From Zonotrichia leucophrys gambelii (taxonomy: Eukaryota; Chordata; Aves; Passeriformes; Passerellidae), in contig NC_088170.1 of assembly GCF_028769735.1 (NCBI RefSeq), positions 58,685,585 through 58,749,584 of the forward strand: a stretch of 64,000 nucleotides of DNA. The letters are read 5' to 3'. Below the pieces are notes generated by a model that searched no databases, had not been told where the DNA came from, and worked only from the letters and a program-made list of their open reading frames with translations. Of this stretch, positions 29,301-40,557 are shown in pieces (the stretch's first letter is position 1; each line of letters begins with the position of its first letter). The position numbers were made by a program, and so were the translations under genes.

Positions 29301-32300
29301 GTGGCCAGAGGTGCAGGGATGCAGGGCCATGTTCTCAGAACTAACATTAACAAAGTACTTTTATCTCTAGCTCTCAAAGTACTTTGCAAAGGTGGGTAGG
29401 AATTGTTGGCCATTCTTTAAAAGGAACCTGAAGGACAGCTCTGATAAGCAGCTGTGTTTGCATTGCAAGTGGCAGGCAGTAGGACTTCCTCACTTCTGAC
29501 AGCTTGGACTGTGTGGAATCCCTTGTGTAACTGTGCCATAAACTGTGTTCTGTCCAACAGTCTCCATAGGAGGAATACCTGGGGAGAACACTTGTAATTA
29601 GGATTTGATTTATGATAAAACAGCACACCCAGGGCTGCTCTTTTGTCGTACTTCTGTGAGGGCAAGAGTAAGCCTTTAAAAATGGGAAAGGGGTCAGTAG
29701 TGAGGATAACAAGGGCAGAGTTATGGGGCTGTACAGCTTCTTAGAAAAGAGAAATAGGATTAAAATGTGAATTAAATATAAGGCTAAATAATGGGAAAAG
29801 ATCACATAATAGTTTTCCAAGAGACATTATGAAGGTCTGGTTCTTCAATAACACCACATTAGATGAAATAATAGGTGATGGCTGAATGGAAAGGAATTTG
29901 AATATATCCTACTGATTTCACAGGTAATATTATTATACTTTCTTCTCAAAAGAGTATTCAGCTGTTTATAAAGCTTATTATTAAGCTCTGTTTAATATCT
30001 TGTCAATGTTTCACTATTAGTGAAAATTAATCAATAATTTGCCCGTTTAATCCCACCTAACCAGCTCTCAAATGAGCTGTTGGGAATAGCACTGCATTTG
30101 GAAAGAGGTGATCTTTCCTCTTTGTGCTCAATGATTAAGTGCTTCACAACCCCCCCGACTGGCTCATTTACTGCCTTAATGAAATCTAACCTATGAGTTT
30201 AGGTTGATATTGAAACTGTTCCACAATCTGAACTTTGAAGCAAAATATATGTAATTAATGAAACATAGTGACTAGGATATGTATAGGTGCCACTGTCAGG
30301 GATTTTATTTGCTTTTTTTAACTGTTTGGTAAAATAAGAGAAGGAAAAAGGAAATGAAATTTGTAATACTGTGTTTAAATTGTAATACTGTGCACTTAAT
30401 TGCTGTATGTGATTTATAGAATAGAATAGGAATCAAAATTACAATGAACTAGGTTTTCCTTTTTGAATAAGTTAATGGAAATTATTTCTTGTCTGCATTT
30501 TTTGCATGGAATTTTTTATGTATCTCATTTTTTTTTCCTTTCTTTTTCTTTTCTGTTTAGGAAAATCCCTCCTGCGGCAGACAGTCCCATGCCTTCTCCA
30601 GCAGCACATGTCTCCACTCCTTTTCCAGCATCTGTCTTACAGCCCTTCAGCAACCCCAGTGCAGTGTATATTCCTTCAACACCTATCAGTTCAAGGATCA
30701 CTTCTTCTTACATAATGACATCAGCCATGTTATCAAATGCAGCCTTTGTGACAACGGCAGAGACGAATTCCATAATGTCACACACCACAGCTTTCCCTCA
30801 CGTGGCTGCAAGCCTAAGTATCATGGACTCAACTTTTAAGGCGCCATCAGCTGTGTCACCAGTGCCAGCAGTCATCCCTTCCCCATCCCACAAGCCATCC
30901 AAAACAAAAACCAGCAAATCCTCAAAAGTCAAAGACCTGTCATCTCGGAGTGATGAGTCTTCAAGTAACAAGAAGAAAAAGCCGCAGTCTTCGTCTTCGT
31001 CCTCATCCTCATTATCTTTGCAGACATCTTCCTCATCTTCATTTTCAGGGTCCCACAAAAAGAACTGTGTCCTGAACCCCAGTTCAACGTTGAACTCCTA
31101 TCAGGCGGCATCCTCCTATAACAGTGTGTCTGTGCACAATACCAATAATGGAACAAGCCCACTCAGTGCCAAATCGGAGCCCTCAGGACGGACTTCACTG
31201 TCAAGTAGTTCAGCAGACTCAGTGAAACACATGAGCATGGTAGTGAGCAGTATTGACACTTCTAATCTGTCTGTATCTTCTCTCGTGCACCACTCAGGGG
31301 ACCACTCCCTGGGAGCACACAATGCAGTGTCTTCTCTACCCCTTTCTTTTGACAAATCAGAAGGAAAAAAACGTAAAAACTCTAGTTCTAGTAGCAAAGC
31401 CTGTAAAATCACTAAAATGCCTGGTATGAATAGTGTTCATAGAAAGAGCACTGCCAACCTTATTTCTGCGGTGCCAGATCCTACAAGCAGCTCCATCTCT
31501 CGGCAGGTAAGGGACTCTTCCAGTTATTTCTTTGCAGATCATGTCTGACTTCCTTGAAATATTTCATCCATTCTGAAAAGAAAATACCACATTTGCTTCA
31601 GATGGGTTTTCATCACACAACTTACTTTCTAGGTTAAATGCAGAGACATATTTGTATTTGCTTTGTACCAGTCATAGAAAGATGTTTTGAGAGTTAAAAA
31701 AATTTTATATATACATACATACCTATGTGTATGTATATATATACATATATATGTATATATATAAATACTTTCTCAAAATATTTTTATGAGATTTTTTTAT
31801 TCAATTATTAAAGTACCTATTTGTATCTCTGAAAGTAAAATTGAATGTCCAGAATGGATAAATAATTTTTAGAAAAAAAAATTTTTCTTAATTCTCATCT
31901 CTCTGAAATAAATTGTGTTATTGAAAACAGGAAGATGAGAGTCAGAATTTTTGTTTATTTCTTTTCCCAAACTTGTTGCTGGTAATTTCCTAATGCTATG
32001 CTAGTCTCTTCATATCTCTTCTGATGTAAAGATGTAAAACACATCTACCTTTCTCCTGGAGAGATTCTGAGGTGTTCCCTGTTTGAAAGTGGAAAAATCA
32101 AGAAATTAAGTTCTTAACTGGATGACCTTCAGGGGATATTTGGTTGCTTTTTCAGTGTTCCTGTGTTCACAGAATACTGAAGTCAGTGCTGCAGATAAGG
32201 TTGCACACGCTTCCTTCATTAAGAGCTTTGGCTCCTCTTTCAGTGGTGCTACACAAGAACAAAAGTATATGTGGAGTAAGATCTGGTGGGAAAGCTGCCA

Positions 32301-35300
32301 ATATGATCTCTATAATTATCTAAATATGATCTTTATAATGATCTACTCTTTCATTCTGCGACTGTGTCCAGTGCTGTGCTGTGCACACAAAACAACACTT
32401 GGCCCTGGCATCTGGAAGACAAAGCCATAGAAAATAGGATACCTCAGAGAATCCAGAGAAGGTAGCTTAGGAAAGTTTGGCTTTGTTTGGTTTGGATTTT
32501 TTTTTGTTTCTGAAACTCTCATTTCCTTAGGATATTGCACATTAAAAAAAAAGTGGAATTTTGAAAAGAAGATAGTAAGGGCAAAGCAATCCATAAGTAA
32601 TGTGGCAGAAATGGGAGAGGAAAAAGGGAATAAAAGAATCCTAAAACTGCTGTAGGAGACAGAATGAATGTTTCAAAGAATGGCCTAGCAAGTATATTTT
32701 CTCTTTCCTACTCCCAGCAGAGGTGCAACAGAGATTACTTGTTTGGCTTTTTAAAATGGGAAGTGGCATTGTCTTTCTATTGTAAGCCTCTTAAATGTGT
32801 CCTGCAATCTGAACTGATCTTCAAGTAACTGAAGTCAGCAGAGGTTGCTGTAAATTCTTCCTTCTGTCACTCAGTCTGAATTTTGAAACACATGTCCCCA
32901 AAAAAGATTAAATTGCCCTGAGGTTTAAGGTGTCAAATGGAAAGAAAAAGTAAGTACAAATTGGTGCTTTGGTGCAAACTTGGGTAATAGGAAATGAATT
33001 ATATCATCTTTTCCCAGGACACAGACCGTGTCTGTAGCTAGCACAGTGTGAGGAAATCTTACAGAGATTCTGAGTTCAAATCCTGAGCTCCCTTGGGGTC
33101 AAATCTGTTCCTGTGTGTCATCCCTGTTTCAGTTTGTGATGTATTTCATCATGTTGCACAGCAATAGAAGTAAATAAACCACAAGAAATCAATCAGAGGT
33201 CTTTGCTGAATATTTGTAAAAATGTAATTCTGGCTAGTATTTTTTTCTTAAGTAAGAGGTTAAATATTTGTACTGAGTGTTAGAACATACAGATATTTAA
33301 CCATGTTAAAACATTATATTAAATATGATACAGCTATTAAAATATGTTACCTCCTCAAAAATAGGAGGTAAAATGGAGTTAATTGTATTTCAGAAATCTA
33401 GCTTGCAGCTAATTGTCTTTGTGACAAGGATACTCTATGCAATACAAAATAAATTGAATTTGAACCCATTTAAGCATATGGGTCAAATATTACATACTCT
33501 ACATGTGTATATTGAAGCTCTGGAGAATACAATACACTGAATTCCCTTTTAAGCTGTGCTGTTTGACTTGATGTGTTCTAGAAATACAATTACATTAAAA
33601 ATCCCACCCAAAAAAATCTTAAAATCTTACTCCTGTTCCTTGATGTAATAGGGGAAATTGAAGAGATTAAGAACACAGCAACAGGTGATATGCTCAGGTA
33701 GAGTTTTCTTATTTAATTCAACTCTAGACTGGATAGATAGTAACTGGAAATGTTAATCATTGGGTTTTGAAGTACACTTTATTTTTAAAGGACACTGGCA
33801 AAAAAAAAAAAAAATTAGTTTTGGCCTCCCACTTATCCTTTTGAAATGGTGTTTCCCATCATTAAAGACCCAAGACATCTGGGAAACTTTCCTTTCAGAG
33901 TGCTGTACCTGTCCAGCCTGTGTGGCCATTTCTCCATTTAAAAGGAGGACATGTATTTATTATGAAGGGGTTTATGAATGCTGTAATGGCTCATGCAGAG
34001 AAGAAAGATTTGCAGATGTGTCCCAGTGTTCTGAATGACCAGGAGAGATAAAAGGTTGTCTATCTTTAGTGAAGATTTGTAGCTGAGGAATGTTATCCTC
34101 TAGAGAACAGGCAAAACAAGCTGAAGGGAGCAGGACAGGCAAAGACTCATCCTTTCAATCTTTGTGCACCACGGGAGCACCTTCAAAACTAGCTGTAAAT
34201 AAAAACTTCAAACATTTATTCTAGACAGAGTGTGAGCAGAGAACACTGTTTCAGTCTCTCTGTGAGAAAGGGCAGGTCTGGAGAGGAGGCGAGAAGCTAC
34301 CTTTCAGTCTGTACCTGAAATGGCAGAATAACCAACAGTGCTGCAGAAGGGAAGGAGAAAGCTGCTCTTGTGCAGGCCCTGCCAGCCCACGCCTCAGCCC
34401 CAAGTCTGTAAGAACTGGCTGCTGCATTTCTCACTGCTTAGGAGACAGGTCCTTGCTACCTCTCCATCAAAGGATTAAAATGATGTTACTTGAAGTCAGT
34501 GACTTTGTAAACAACTATTCACACTGCAGTCATCTGCCATTTACAGACAGGTGTCCATGGTTCAGTTTTATCAGTCTTGTAACCTCTGAGGAACTACTGC
34601 TGTGACTCAGCAGCTGTGGCCCTTCTTGTATCACAACAGAAATACCTACACCATGTTTACAGGCCATTGTAGAAAAGCCTATGACAGGCTGCTCTTGCAG
34701 AGTGCTGTGAACTCACAAACATTGAAACAAGCTGTTGGAATATTTGTAGCATTATAACAAAGTATTATAAAATATACATTTTAAAATGTATGTATGTGTA
34801 CTGCAGTTTACACTCATTCCCAAAGAAATTCTCTGATGCAGTAAATGGATACAAATGCAAATTTGAACCTTTGGAGTTTCATTCTTTTGATTAATATTTA
34901 CTTATTGAGTAATGATATATGGGGGGAAAATGGAATAATTTAGGGCATGCTGTGGTGCTTGGCCACTTGGTTTGAGCTCCCCAGGAGTGGGGAAGGTCTC
35001 CTGGGGAGGATCCCATGACTTGGAGCAGCTGCCCTAAGTGACTCCAGTAACTAGAGAAACCAGTATTTCAGTCTAGAGAGGTGGGGGGTTACACTTTATA
35101 TTCCTTCAGCTACTGTTTTGTATGTTATTTTCTGACCTGTAACAGTATTTATGTGCCTTTTAAGACTATTAAATTATACAGGCTCTGAGAGATAAAGGTG
35201 ATTCTATCTGAAGTGTATCTTTTGCAATAGCAAAATACCTGTGTTCCAAATGCAACATGATTAGTACCACGTTACACAGGGAAGGGAAGGCCATCACCAG

Positions 35301-38300
35301 CATCTGAATTCAACTGACAAATATGCCTCTCAATACTGCTCAATTAATGTTTTTCAGATTGGAAAAAATAGCAGTGTAGCTTTGTCACAATCCAGTCCTT
35401 CGAGTACATCAAACCCAGTACACAACAGACAAGTAAGTTGCTTTTAAAAAAGTGTACTTAAGTAGTCTGTAAGCAGTTTTGAAACATTTTATGCTATAAA
35501 ACCTTCAAAATTCCTTTATGAATCCAGTTATTTATAGAAGCTGCCTTTTGGTGAGCTAATAATAGATTTCTCCTCTCATATAATTTTTCCAGCTATTTTC
35601 CCCTCCCAGAATTATGAATTACACATTTTTGGTTGTTTTTCACCACCTGTATTATAGCTTAGGTTGGCTCATGTGCTGCTCACTGGCTGTTGCTTTGGTG
35701 ATAGAGGCTCAGCAGCAGCAGCAGCAGATCTCTGTTGTTTTTTCTGTGCCACTTCTCCTGCTGAGCAAGATGGCACAGCAGAGTCCCCAGACTGGCACAG
35801 GAGGGACAGCATTTAAAAATAGGCCAGAAGTGAAGCAGCAAAGGGAGAGCAGAAACAGGACAGAGAAGATGAGGCAATTGACTATTCAGAGAAACTAATG
35901 TGAAAGCATAACTAACTCATGTGTAATGTGAGTTCTTCTTAAACAGGCTCTGAGCTAGATAATGATAATAAATGTTGTAACTCAGCTTTTTTGATCTGGC
36001 CCTCATCTGTCTGGAGGACTGATACCCTGGTTTATTTTGATATGGCCCCCACTATTTGACTCTCCCAAGCTGAGTACTTTATGAAGAATATAATATCAAG
36101 TTCTTTAGTGTGAAAAGGTTTCCCACCTCAGCAAGGTGTAGTCACATGTAATCCAGAGGGTTTTTCTGTACAGCCAGTGTCTTAGAATTCTGTTATGTAT
36201 TCTGGCTAAATTATGCATGAATAGTTATTCCAAATGGCTGTGCTGTTAGTTTCTGCTGTGTAGACGCAGGAAAAGAATAATAATGATAACCCACACTCAC
36301 ACTTTATGCCCATTCAAAATACTTTGAATCTCTCATATCTTTAGATGAACTGCCAAACAGTATTTTTTTTTTCTCTCACTGCTGAATGCAAATAAATATG
36401 GAAGAGCTACTCTGAAGGGAAAAAGTGGAAAGTTTCTTCATACTTCTAAGGAGTGGCATTTTCCTGTCTGACACTGTCATCCAACTGCCAGTGACAAACT
36501 GTTCTGAAGTGCAAAACTGTTTTTGTTTTAACATCTTGCTCCTGTGTTAGTATAACATAGACGCTACCCGAGGAGCAGAACTTGTTGGGATCTGTTGCCT
36601 AGATCCCATGGGGAAAACCTCAGAGTACAAAACATTAATTTTGTGTCAGCTCTATGTAAACTGAGATTATTGCAGAGCTTTTCAGCTGTCTGTTTTCATA
36701 ACTTTATCAAAAATAGAAGTGTTTGCTTGTTTTAAGCCCCACAAATTCTTGCTTATTAAAAATGCTTGTCAGTTTGGTAGTTGAATTTGGGGCTCAAAGT
36801 ATAAATACAAAAAAAAAATCAAGTTGATACTAGATTCTATTTTTTTTTTTAAACTTACACAGGTGTTTAGTATTTGGAACCATGAATAATGATTCCCTAT
36901 TTAATAAATGCTTGTCACTGTCAAATCTGAGCTGCTTTGTTGGCAGGTCTTATCTCCAATCTAGCAATTGAATAGTCCCTACATAAAATTTCTGCCTTAA
37001 ACTATGCTGTAATATTTCATTATAAAGGTGTTAATAGTTAGGTAACAATAAGTGGATCTTACAAGTATGTGCTGTGTCGGTAGAGGTATTACTGTGCGAG
37101 CTGAGCTCTCCTGTTTTGAATGTTAGTGTAACTATAACCATGAGAATCAGGGAGTCCAAGTGAAGCAAGGTCTGTAGGCAGAGACAATCTCTGCTATACA
37201 CCAGGGTTTATAGTTGGAAAAATCTGGCAAGTTTTCATGAATACATCACAACATCAGACTCATAACAATGCAGTTGGAGGCAGAGTTGCAGCTGCTGAGC
37301 TCAGTGTGCATATGGAGCAGTTCCTCTGGGCTGCCTCCGCTGTGTTCCCTGGCCAGGCAGCCTGGCGGAGCTGTCTGCTGGCTCAGAGGGGGAGCCAAAG
37401 GGACAGGAGTGGTGTTCTCAGGAGAAGGGAGAGGGTCCATAACTCACCACAGGGCTGAGTGGCTGGGTGAGAATGTGGCTTTTGGAAAATTGTGTTGGGC
37501 TGTAACCCCAGCCCACACCCCAGTCTCATTTGTGCCTGGGACTGCCCGGGCACAGTCCGGCTGGGAGAGCTTCCTGTGGCTTCCCAAAGCAGCCAGTGAC
37601 AGTGAGAGACACATGGCAGTGCTGTGAAAGTCACCTGCCCCCCATAGCTGAGTGTTTCTCCTTACTGAGCTGTGAGCTGAAGGTGGCCTGTACTTGTTCT
37701 GATGTCACAGGAGCAGCTGCTTTTGGTCATTTGCTCCGTGTGTTGAAGTTCACTCGGGTTCTCCCGTGGGACTGGTGGATGATGAGAATTGTTGTGGGCC
37801 TGTCAGTTCCATCCCATTGTGTTAAACTCCATCAGGCTGAACTCAAACAGATTCTTCTCAATTAATGTTTAATATGAATATTCCTGCCCCTCTTTGAGAC
37901 CTGAATTAGGGATTGTATACATAAAAGCATGCCTGTTTTTCCAACTATTATTGTTGCTTTAGTAAAAGAAATTCTACTTTTCCCTACAAAAACTACTTGA
38001 TCTTTAAAAATAATTAATGGAATGATAGTTTTACAGTCAAATTATTTGTGCCTGTATGTATTAAAAGTTTGTTTTCTCCAGATTTTATTCTTGTTCTAGG
38101 TTTTTAACTAATCAAGTCTTTTTGTCTTCATAGTGCTTTTAGGTGCCTGAAAGTGTTAACACTTCAAGACCTCAGTATGCGGTGGTTTTTAAATACTGAA
38201 TAACTAGATCAGTTTATTAAGGGAAGGTGACAACGTGTGTGCTGTGTGAGGATTCCTTGTGCATGAAAACATGCTGTGTAGAGGAAAAGATTCTTCAGAG

Positions 38301-38628
38301 TTGTCGTCTAATTGCTGCTCTTTATTTGTAATGATAACCAAGTTAATGAACATGAAATTCACCAAAGCTTACTAAGATCAGACCGTCCCAAAAGGAAATA
38401 TGCCATTTATTCAAAGCAGTTCCTTTCCTTAAAGGTCTAATGTAATCAGTAAACAGGGAGGAAATTTAGTTCAGGGACTTGAAATAAATTCCTGCTTTGA
38501 GTACTGTCAGCCACAGACATTATTGAAGTGTTTTATACCAAAAGACATTGTGTGATTTTGAACCTGGCTCTGGTTTCTCTTTTAGAAGACATCAAACCGG
38601 ACTGGTAGAATAAGGACTCTTCCATAAC
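8118..38628 (+). CDS. ATXN7L1: ATXN7L1, ataxin-7-like protein 1 (3' part of gene, nine coding exons)
   Basis: Nine exons with AG/GT borders join in phase to 740 codons plus TAA. The first exon begins inside a codon, so about 120 N-terminal residues (including most of the first ataxin-7 zinc finger) lie left of the window. Visible in order: the last part of the N-terminal zinc finger (ERRHSSMC), a Ser/Thr-rich linker, and the SCA7 domain. That domain shows the zinc pattern C-X10-C-X5-C-X2-H and continues with RRAVPGRKKQFD. A conserved block RLMGRGYYVFDRRWD follows, then a long Ser-rich Lys-containing tail ending RTGRIRTLP. The length fits the roughly 860 aa human protein. It lacks the polyglutamine tract of ATXN7. 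From family knowledge, ataxin-7 paralogues anchor the SAGA deubiquitinase module in the nucleus, and the SCA7 domain of ATXN7 binds nucleosomes; this role is inferred here. ATXN7, ATXN7L1 and ATXN7L2 are separable because the exon sequences match ATXN7L1 nearly residue for residue as I recall it, and the neighbours RINT1 and EFCAB10 agree. Confidence 0.95.
8520..8600. repeat. Tandem duplication, period 41
   Basis: tataggaagtgcaggaagg at 8521 and tataggaagtgcaagaagg at 8562, with similar tails. Confidence 0.8.
11422..11486. repeat. Direct repeat, period 38
   Basis: gggagctct followed by a similar ttcctcattgctgacct occurs at 11422 and 11460. Confidence 0.8.
12278..13170 (-). mobile_element. 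Old CR1-family LINE fragment, antisense to ATXN7L1
   Basis: The left end reads tggaagggacctacaatg then tcatctagtccaac, the reverse of the CR1 3' UTR. Around 13050-13150, cttcatcaaaaactgaaacc and aaaatcatgtcagctta resemble antisense CR1/L3 reverse-transcriptase text. A minus-strand element would have its 3' end at the left, which fits. The middle is too diverged for me to align, so this may be two insertions. Confidence 0.5.
14028..14498 (-). mobile_element. Solo LTR, endogenous retrovirus, antisense to ATXN7L1
   Basis: A roughly 470-base block unlike its flanks. The reverse strand starts TGTAGTGTAGAAG, carries a poly(A) signal at 14100-14095, and runs to a CA end. The text ggccttcagaggatacaccc and cccagccaaggctac resembles passerine LTRs as I recall them. 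I found no clear target-site duplication, so the left end could shift by about 20 bases. No internal viral genes are attached. Confidence 0.55.
15535..15561. repeat. AT-rich inverted repeat
   Basis: Arms AATATAACATA and TATGTTATATT (11 bases, perfect) flank a 5-base loop. A partial direct copy of the left arm region starts at 15482. Confidence 0.85.
16462..16745 (+). CDS. ATXN7L1: ATXN7L1 coding exon
   Basis: The acceptor ttgcag precedes 16462 and the donor gtacgt follows 16745. The exon reads CVPVPVVSLEKIPNLVKADG, then a Thr/Ser-rich run, SVPPSPEKILNGKGI and KPYKRLS. The Thr/Ser run is low complexity. Confidence 0.94.
16746..21583 (+). other. ATXN7L1: ATXN7L1 intron
   Basis: 4.8 kb. Apart from an exact 26-base tandem duplication at 17549-17600 I see no recognisable element. 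The longer open frames at 19076-19486 and 21070-21507 (minus) have no family signature. Confidence 0.65.
17549..17600. repeat. Exact tandem duplication of 26 bases
   Basis: Two identical copies, 17549-17574 and 17575-17600, starting gcagaaaacag and ending gctctgaat. Confidence 0.95.
21584..21666 (+). CDS. ATXN7L1: ATXN7L1 coding exon, start of SCA7 domain
   Basis: Short 83-base exon between aacag and gtattt. It reads EREFDPNKHCGVLDPETKKP then CTRSLTCK, which carries the three cysteines of the SCA7 C-X10-C-X5-C-X2-H motif. The His is at the start of the next exon. Confidence 0.95.
21667..22517 (+). other. ATXN7L1: ATXN7L1 intron splitting the SCA7 domain
   Basis: 851 bases, AT-rich, nothing recognised. 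Confidence 0.75.
22518..22774 (+). CDS. ATXN7L1: ATXN7L1 coding exon, rest of SCA7 domain
   Basis: The acceptor tttttag precedes 22518 and the donor gtaagc follows 22774. THSLNHRRAVPGRKKQFD completes the SCA7 domain. A Lys/Glu-rich stretch and a Ser/Pro linker ending SRPPNSVLPR follow. Confidence 0.95.
23530..23572. repeat. Tandem duplication, period 22
   Basis: tcctactacgatagtccc at 23530 and tcctactatgatagtcct at 23552. Confidence 0.9.
24042..24059 (+). repeat. (CTG)6 microsatellite in intron
   Basis: Six uninterrupted CTG units. Confidence 0.9.
24616..24620. repeat. Target-site duplication CAACC, left copy
   Basis: Matches CAACC at 25169-25173 across the solo LTR. Confidence 0.7.
24621..25168 (-). 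mobile_element. Solo LTR, endogenous retrovirus, with target-site duplication
   Basis: 548 bases. The reverse strand begins TGTCCTGGTTTGAG and ends CCGTGGCA, the TG...CA form of an LTR. It carries AATAAA (reverse of tttatt near 24750) and a TATA-like run near 24768. The 5-base direct repeat CAACC flanks it exactly (24616-24620 and 25169-25173). A 5-base duplication is usual for ERVL-type elements. There is no internal region, so it arose by LTR-LTR recombination. Confidence 0.8.
25169..25173. repeat. Target-site duplication CAACC, right copy
   Basis: Matches CAACC at 24616-24620 across the solo LTR. Confidence 0.7.
25341..25533 (+). CDS. ATXN7L1: ATXN7L1 coding exon
   Basis: The acceptor ccttctag precedes 25341 and the donor gtatgt follows 25533. 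It encodes PSSANSINSTSSSNHSG, then an acidic stretch RLSSDEGEADGAEESEKLDC and HHPRPLG. An antisense LTR ends only about 170 bases upstream. Confidence 0.94.
25534..27831 (+). other. ATXN7L1: ATXN7L1 intron
   Basis: 2.3 kb with no recognised element. Confidence 0.7.
27832..27953 (+). CDS. ATXN7L1: ATXN7L1 coding exon, conserved RW block
   Basis: The acceptor ctttcag precedes 27832 and the donor gtaagt follows 27953. It encodes FCSYGSRLMGRGYYVFDRRW and FALNSMVEKHLNSQMWK, the most conserved block after the SCA7 domain among ataxin-7 paralogues. Confidence 0.95.
27954..30560 (+). other. ATXN7L1: ATXN7L1 intron
   Basis: 2.6 kb. It ends in a strong pyrimidine tract before 30561. A GC-richer patch at 29150-29340 is open in several frames but has no family resemblance. 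Confidence 0.7.
30561..31506 (+). CDS. ATXN7L1: ATXN7L1 large coding exon, Ser-rich tail
   Basis: The acceptor ctgtttag precedes 30561 and the donor gtaagg follows 31506; the exon is 946 bases. It reads KIPPAADSPMPSPAAHVSTP, SIMDSTFKAPSAVSP, KPSKTKTSKSSKVKD, a serine run, NAVSSLPLSFDKSEGKKRK and SSISRQ. The open frame extends left to 30463, but that part is a pyrimidine-rich intron end. It also extends right to a stop at 31548 if the donor is not used. Confidence 0.95.
31507..35357 (+). other. ATXN7L1: ATXN7L1 intron
   Basis: 3.9 kb. It holds the TA/TACA microsatellite at 31703-31767 and an A-run near 33801. Otherwise nothing recognised. Confidence 0.7.
31703..31767. repeat. TA/TACA microsatellite
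   Basis: Alternating TA with TACA and TGTA interruptions, self-complementary overall. Confidence 0.9.
35358..35432 (+). CDS. ATXN7L1: ATXN7L1 coding exon
   Basis: 75 bases between ttttcag and gtaagt, 25 complete codons: IGKNSSVALSQSSPSSTSNP then VHNRQ. It keeps frame with both neighbours. Confidence 0.92.
35433..38586 (+). other. ATXN7L1: ATXN7L1 last intron
   Basis: 3.2 kb. It holds (CAG)6 at 35710-35727. A GC-richer stretch at 37250-37830 is open in several frames but has no splice sites or family signature that I can support. Confidence 0.7.
35710..35727 (+). repeat. (CAG)6 microsatellite in intron
   Basis: Six uninterrupted CAG units, 280 bases past a coding exon. It is not coding. Confidence 0.9.
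38587..38628 (+). CDS. ATXN7L1: ATXN7L1 last coding exon
   Basis: The acceptor ctcttttag precedes 38587. It reads KTSNRTGRIRTLP and then TAA at 38626-38628. The ending RTGRIRTLP is the ATXN7L1 C terminus as I recall it from human. Confidence 0.95.
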
Positions 38629-39845
38629 AAGGAAAAGGAACCAGCCTATAATCTCTAGCTCTCAGCAGCCCTACTCCACAGGGTTTTTCTTTTCTATGTC
38701 CTGCAGATGGATTTAATCTTTTATGAATTTGTGGTTTTAATGAGAATTAAATTTACAGAAAACTGTAATAGTGATTTGTTTAGTTTTTCCACTTGTATTT
38801 GCCACTGATCTGTGCGTTCTGCTTGGTTATGTTTCATGCCTTTTAAAGCTGTTAGCGTTGCAATGCTCCCTTTGTTTCCTAACCAGAACACAATGGACAT
38901 TCCAAAACAAAACAAAAATCCAGACCATGATTTGAATTTATTTAAAGGATCTCCAAATTTTTTCATTAAATAAAAATTACAGTAATTCTGTATTTAAGCT
39001 TGTCCTATGGATAAAAATTGAGTGCATTTCTTAGTAATTTGCAAACAGCTGGGGCACTGCAACTTTAGGGACTAATCCTGATTGGTGCTCTGTACCTACA
39101 GCATTTAATAATTTCAGTGGGAACTCTGAGTGTTCAGCCTCTTCCAGAATCAGGCTCTTAAGGAATCTATACTTCAATCAATGCATAGCAGAATTTTGCA
39201 CCAAACTGTAATTACTGTTATCAGGGCCCAATGTGCAAAATCCCCATATCTTGGGGGATTTCCAGACCCTTAAGAACACAGCACTTGATAACTTCAGTGA
39301 GCAGTTTGGGTTTGCGAGGACAGGAGTTGAGCAGATTGGCTTGCATTAATAGAATTGCACTGACAGTGTTTCTTATAGGATTACTGAATAATTTTTTAAT
39401 AAAATATAGATTTTATAATCAGGAAGCCAATACTAGGTACTGGAACAATAGTACAGAGGAGTTAATTTTTATTTCTACAGTGTTAAAAGTGCACTTATAT
39501 GCTGGTTTATTTACATCTTGGGGAAAGGCGAGAGACTGCAAATAGGGAGATTATTACTACTTTCTTTTTTAAAAAAAGAAGGGTTAAGGCAAATTTTAAG
39601 ACTAAAAATGTTTAAGCAATTATAAACAAGGCTAGACCCTTTGAAAAAAAGTTTAGAAATATTCTTAAAATAAATTTTTATAGTGTTAATTTTGTAATAA
39701 TTTATGTTTTGCTATACTTCAGAGCTAACTGACCGGTATAGTTTCAGAAACAGTATGAAACTTAGGAAAGTTTAAGCAATGTTTATATTTTTAAAATGTT
39801 CTTTGAATTATGTTTTTATTGTACATTTCTTCAGACTGAAAAATG

Positions 39846-39853
39846 TGTACATA
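39846..39853 (+). promoter_or_regulatory. Pumilio-type motif TGTACATA in 3' UTR
   Basis: Exact match to TGTANATA, one of four in this 3' UTR (the others start at 40550, 41037 and 41204). Function is inferred from the motif only. Confidence 0.45.
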
Positions 39854-40549
39854 TCTTTGTTATTTTTGCACAATTTTTGTCTTGTTCAGTTTTAGGAGCA
39901 GTACTATGTTGATTTTTTTTTAATTTATTTTGAGTTATAAAACTGCAGGATTTTAAAAATCTCAGTAACAAAGTCATCCTCTGTAATCAATGAACTGCTA
40001 TTTCTAGTTGTTGAGGGAAAACAGTGGTTGTGAGATTCAGTGGTTGCTTCTGAGAAATAATGCTAATCAGTGACTGAAGGAGCAATTTTGTAGTTTTAGG
40101 AAGCTTTAGCTGTTTCCATGCATCTTTTAATTGGAAAGCTGAATTATGGAGCCTGTCCTTTGAATGCTGCTTAAATTTTATTTTCAACTGGCTTACACCT
40201 GACAGCATTTCAGGAAAGTTAAGCACGAAGTAAAATCCCGTGGTGTTCTTTCATCATCAAAGAATCATTATTTAATGAAATGTATCGGAAATTTTAGCCT
40301 GCAAAATGAAATGGAAGTAAACCTTTGGGAAAAAAGTGGATACAAACTGGACCAGCCTATAATGCATTCTTAGTGTAGCATTCACTTGTAGTTCTTTTTC
40401 TTCCCCATTTGCCTGAAAACCTTGTGATTTGTTTCCAGCAATAGAGGCTCAGAAGCTTTGGTTGTTCCACATACGCAATGCATAGGCCCGTCAGCCATAA
40501 AAAGCGACTTGGATAACTTGTATGCCTTCTTTTGTATCGATGTAACAAT

Positions 40550-40557
40550 TGTAAATA
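40550..40557 (+). promoter_or_regulatory. Pumilio-type motif TGTAAATA in 3' UTR
   Basis: Exact match to TGTANATA on the sense strand of the ATXN7L1 3' UTR. Confidence 0.45.

Noticed and set aside
30463..30560. N-terminal extension of the large ATXN7L1 open frame
   Set aside because: This is the pyrimidine-rich end of an intron; the conserved protein begins right after the acceptor at 30561.
33060..33130. tRNA-like B box (gagttcaaatcctgag)
   Set aside because: No A box or cloverleaf can be folded around it.
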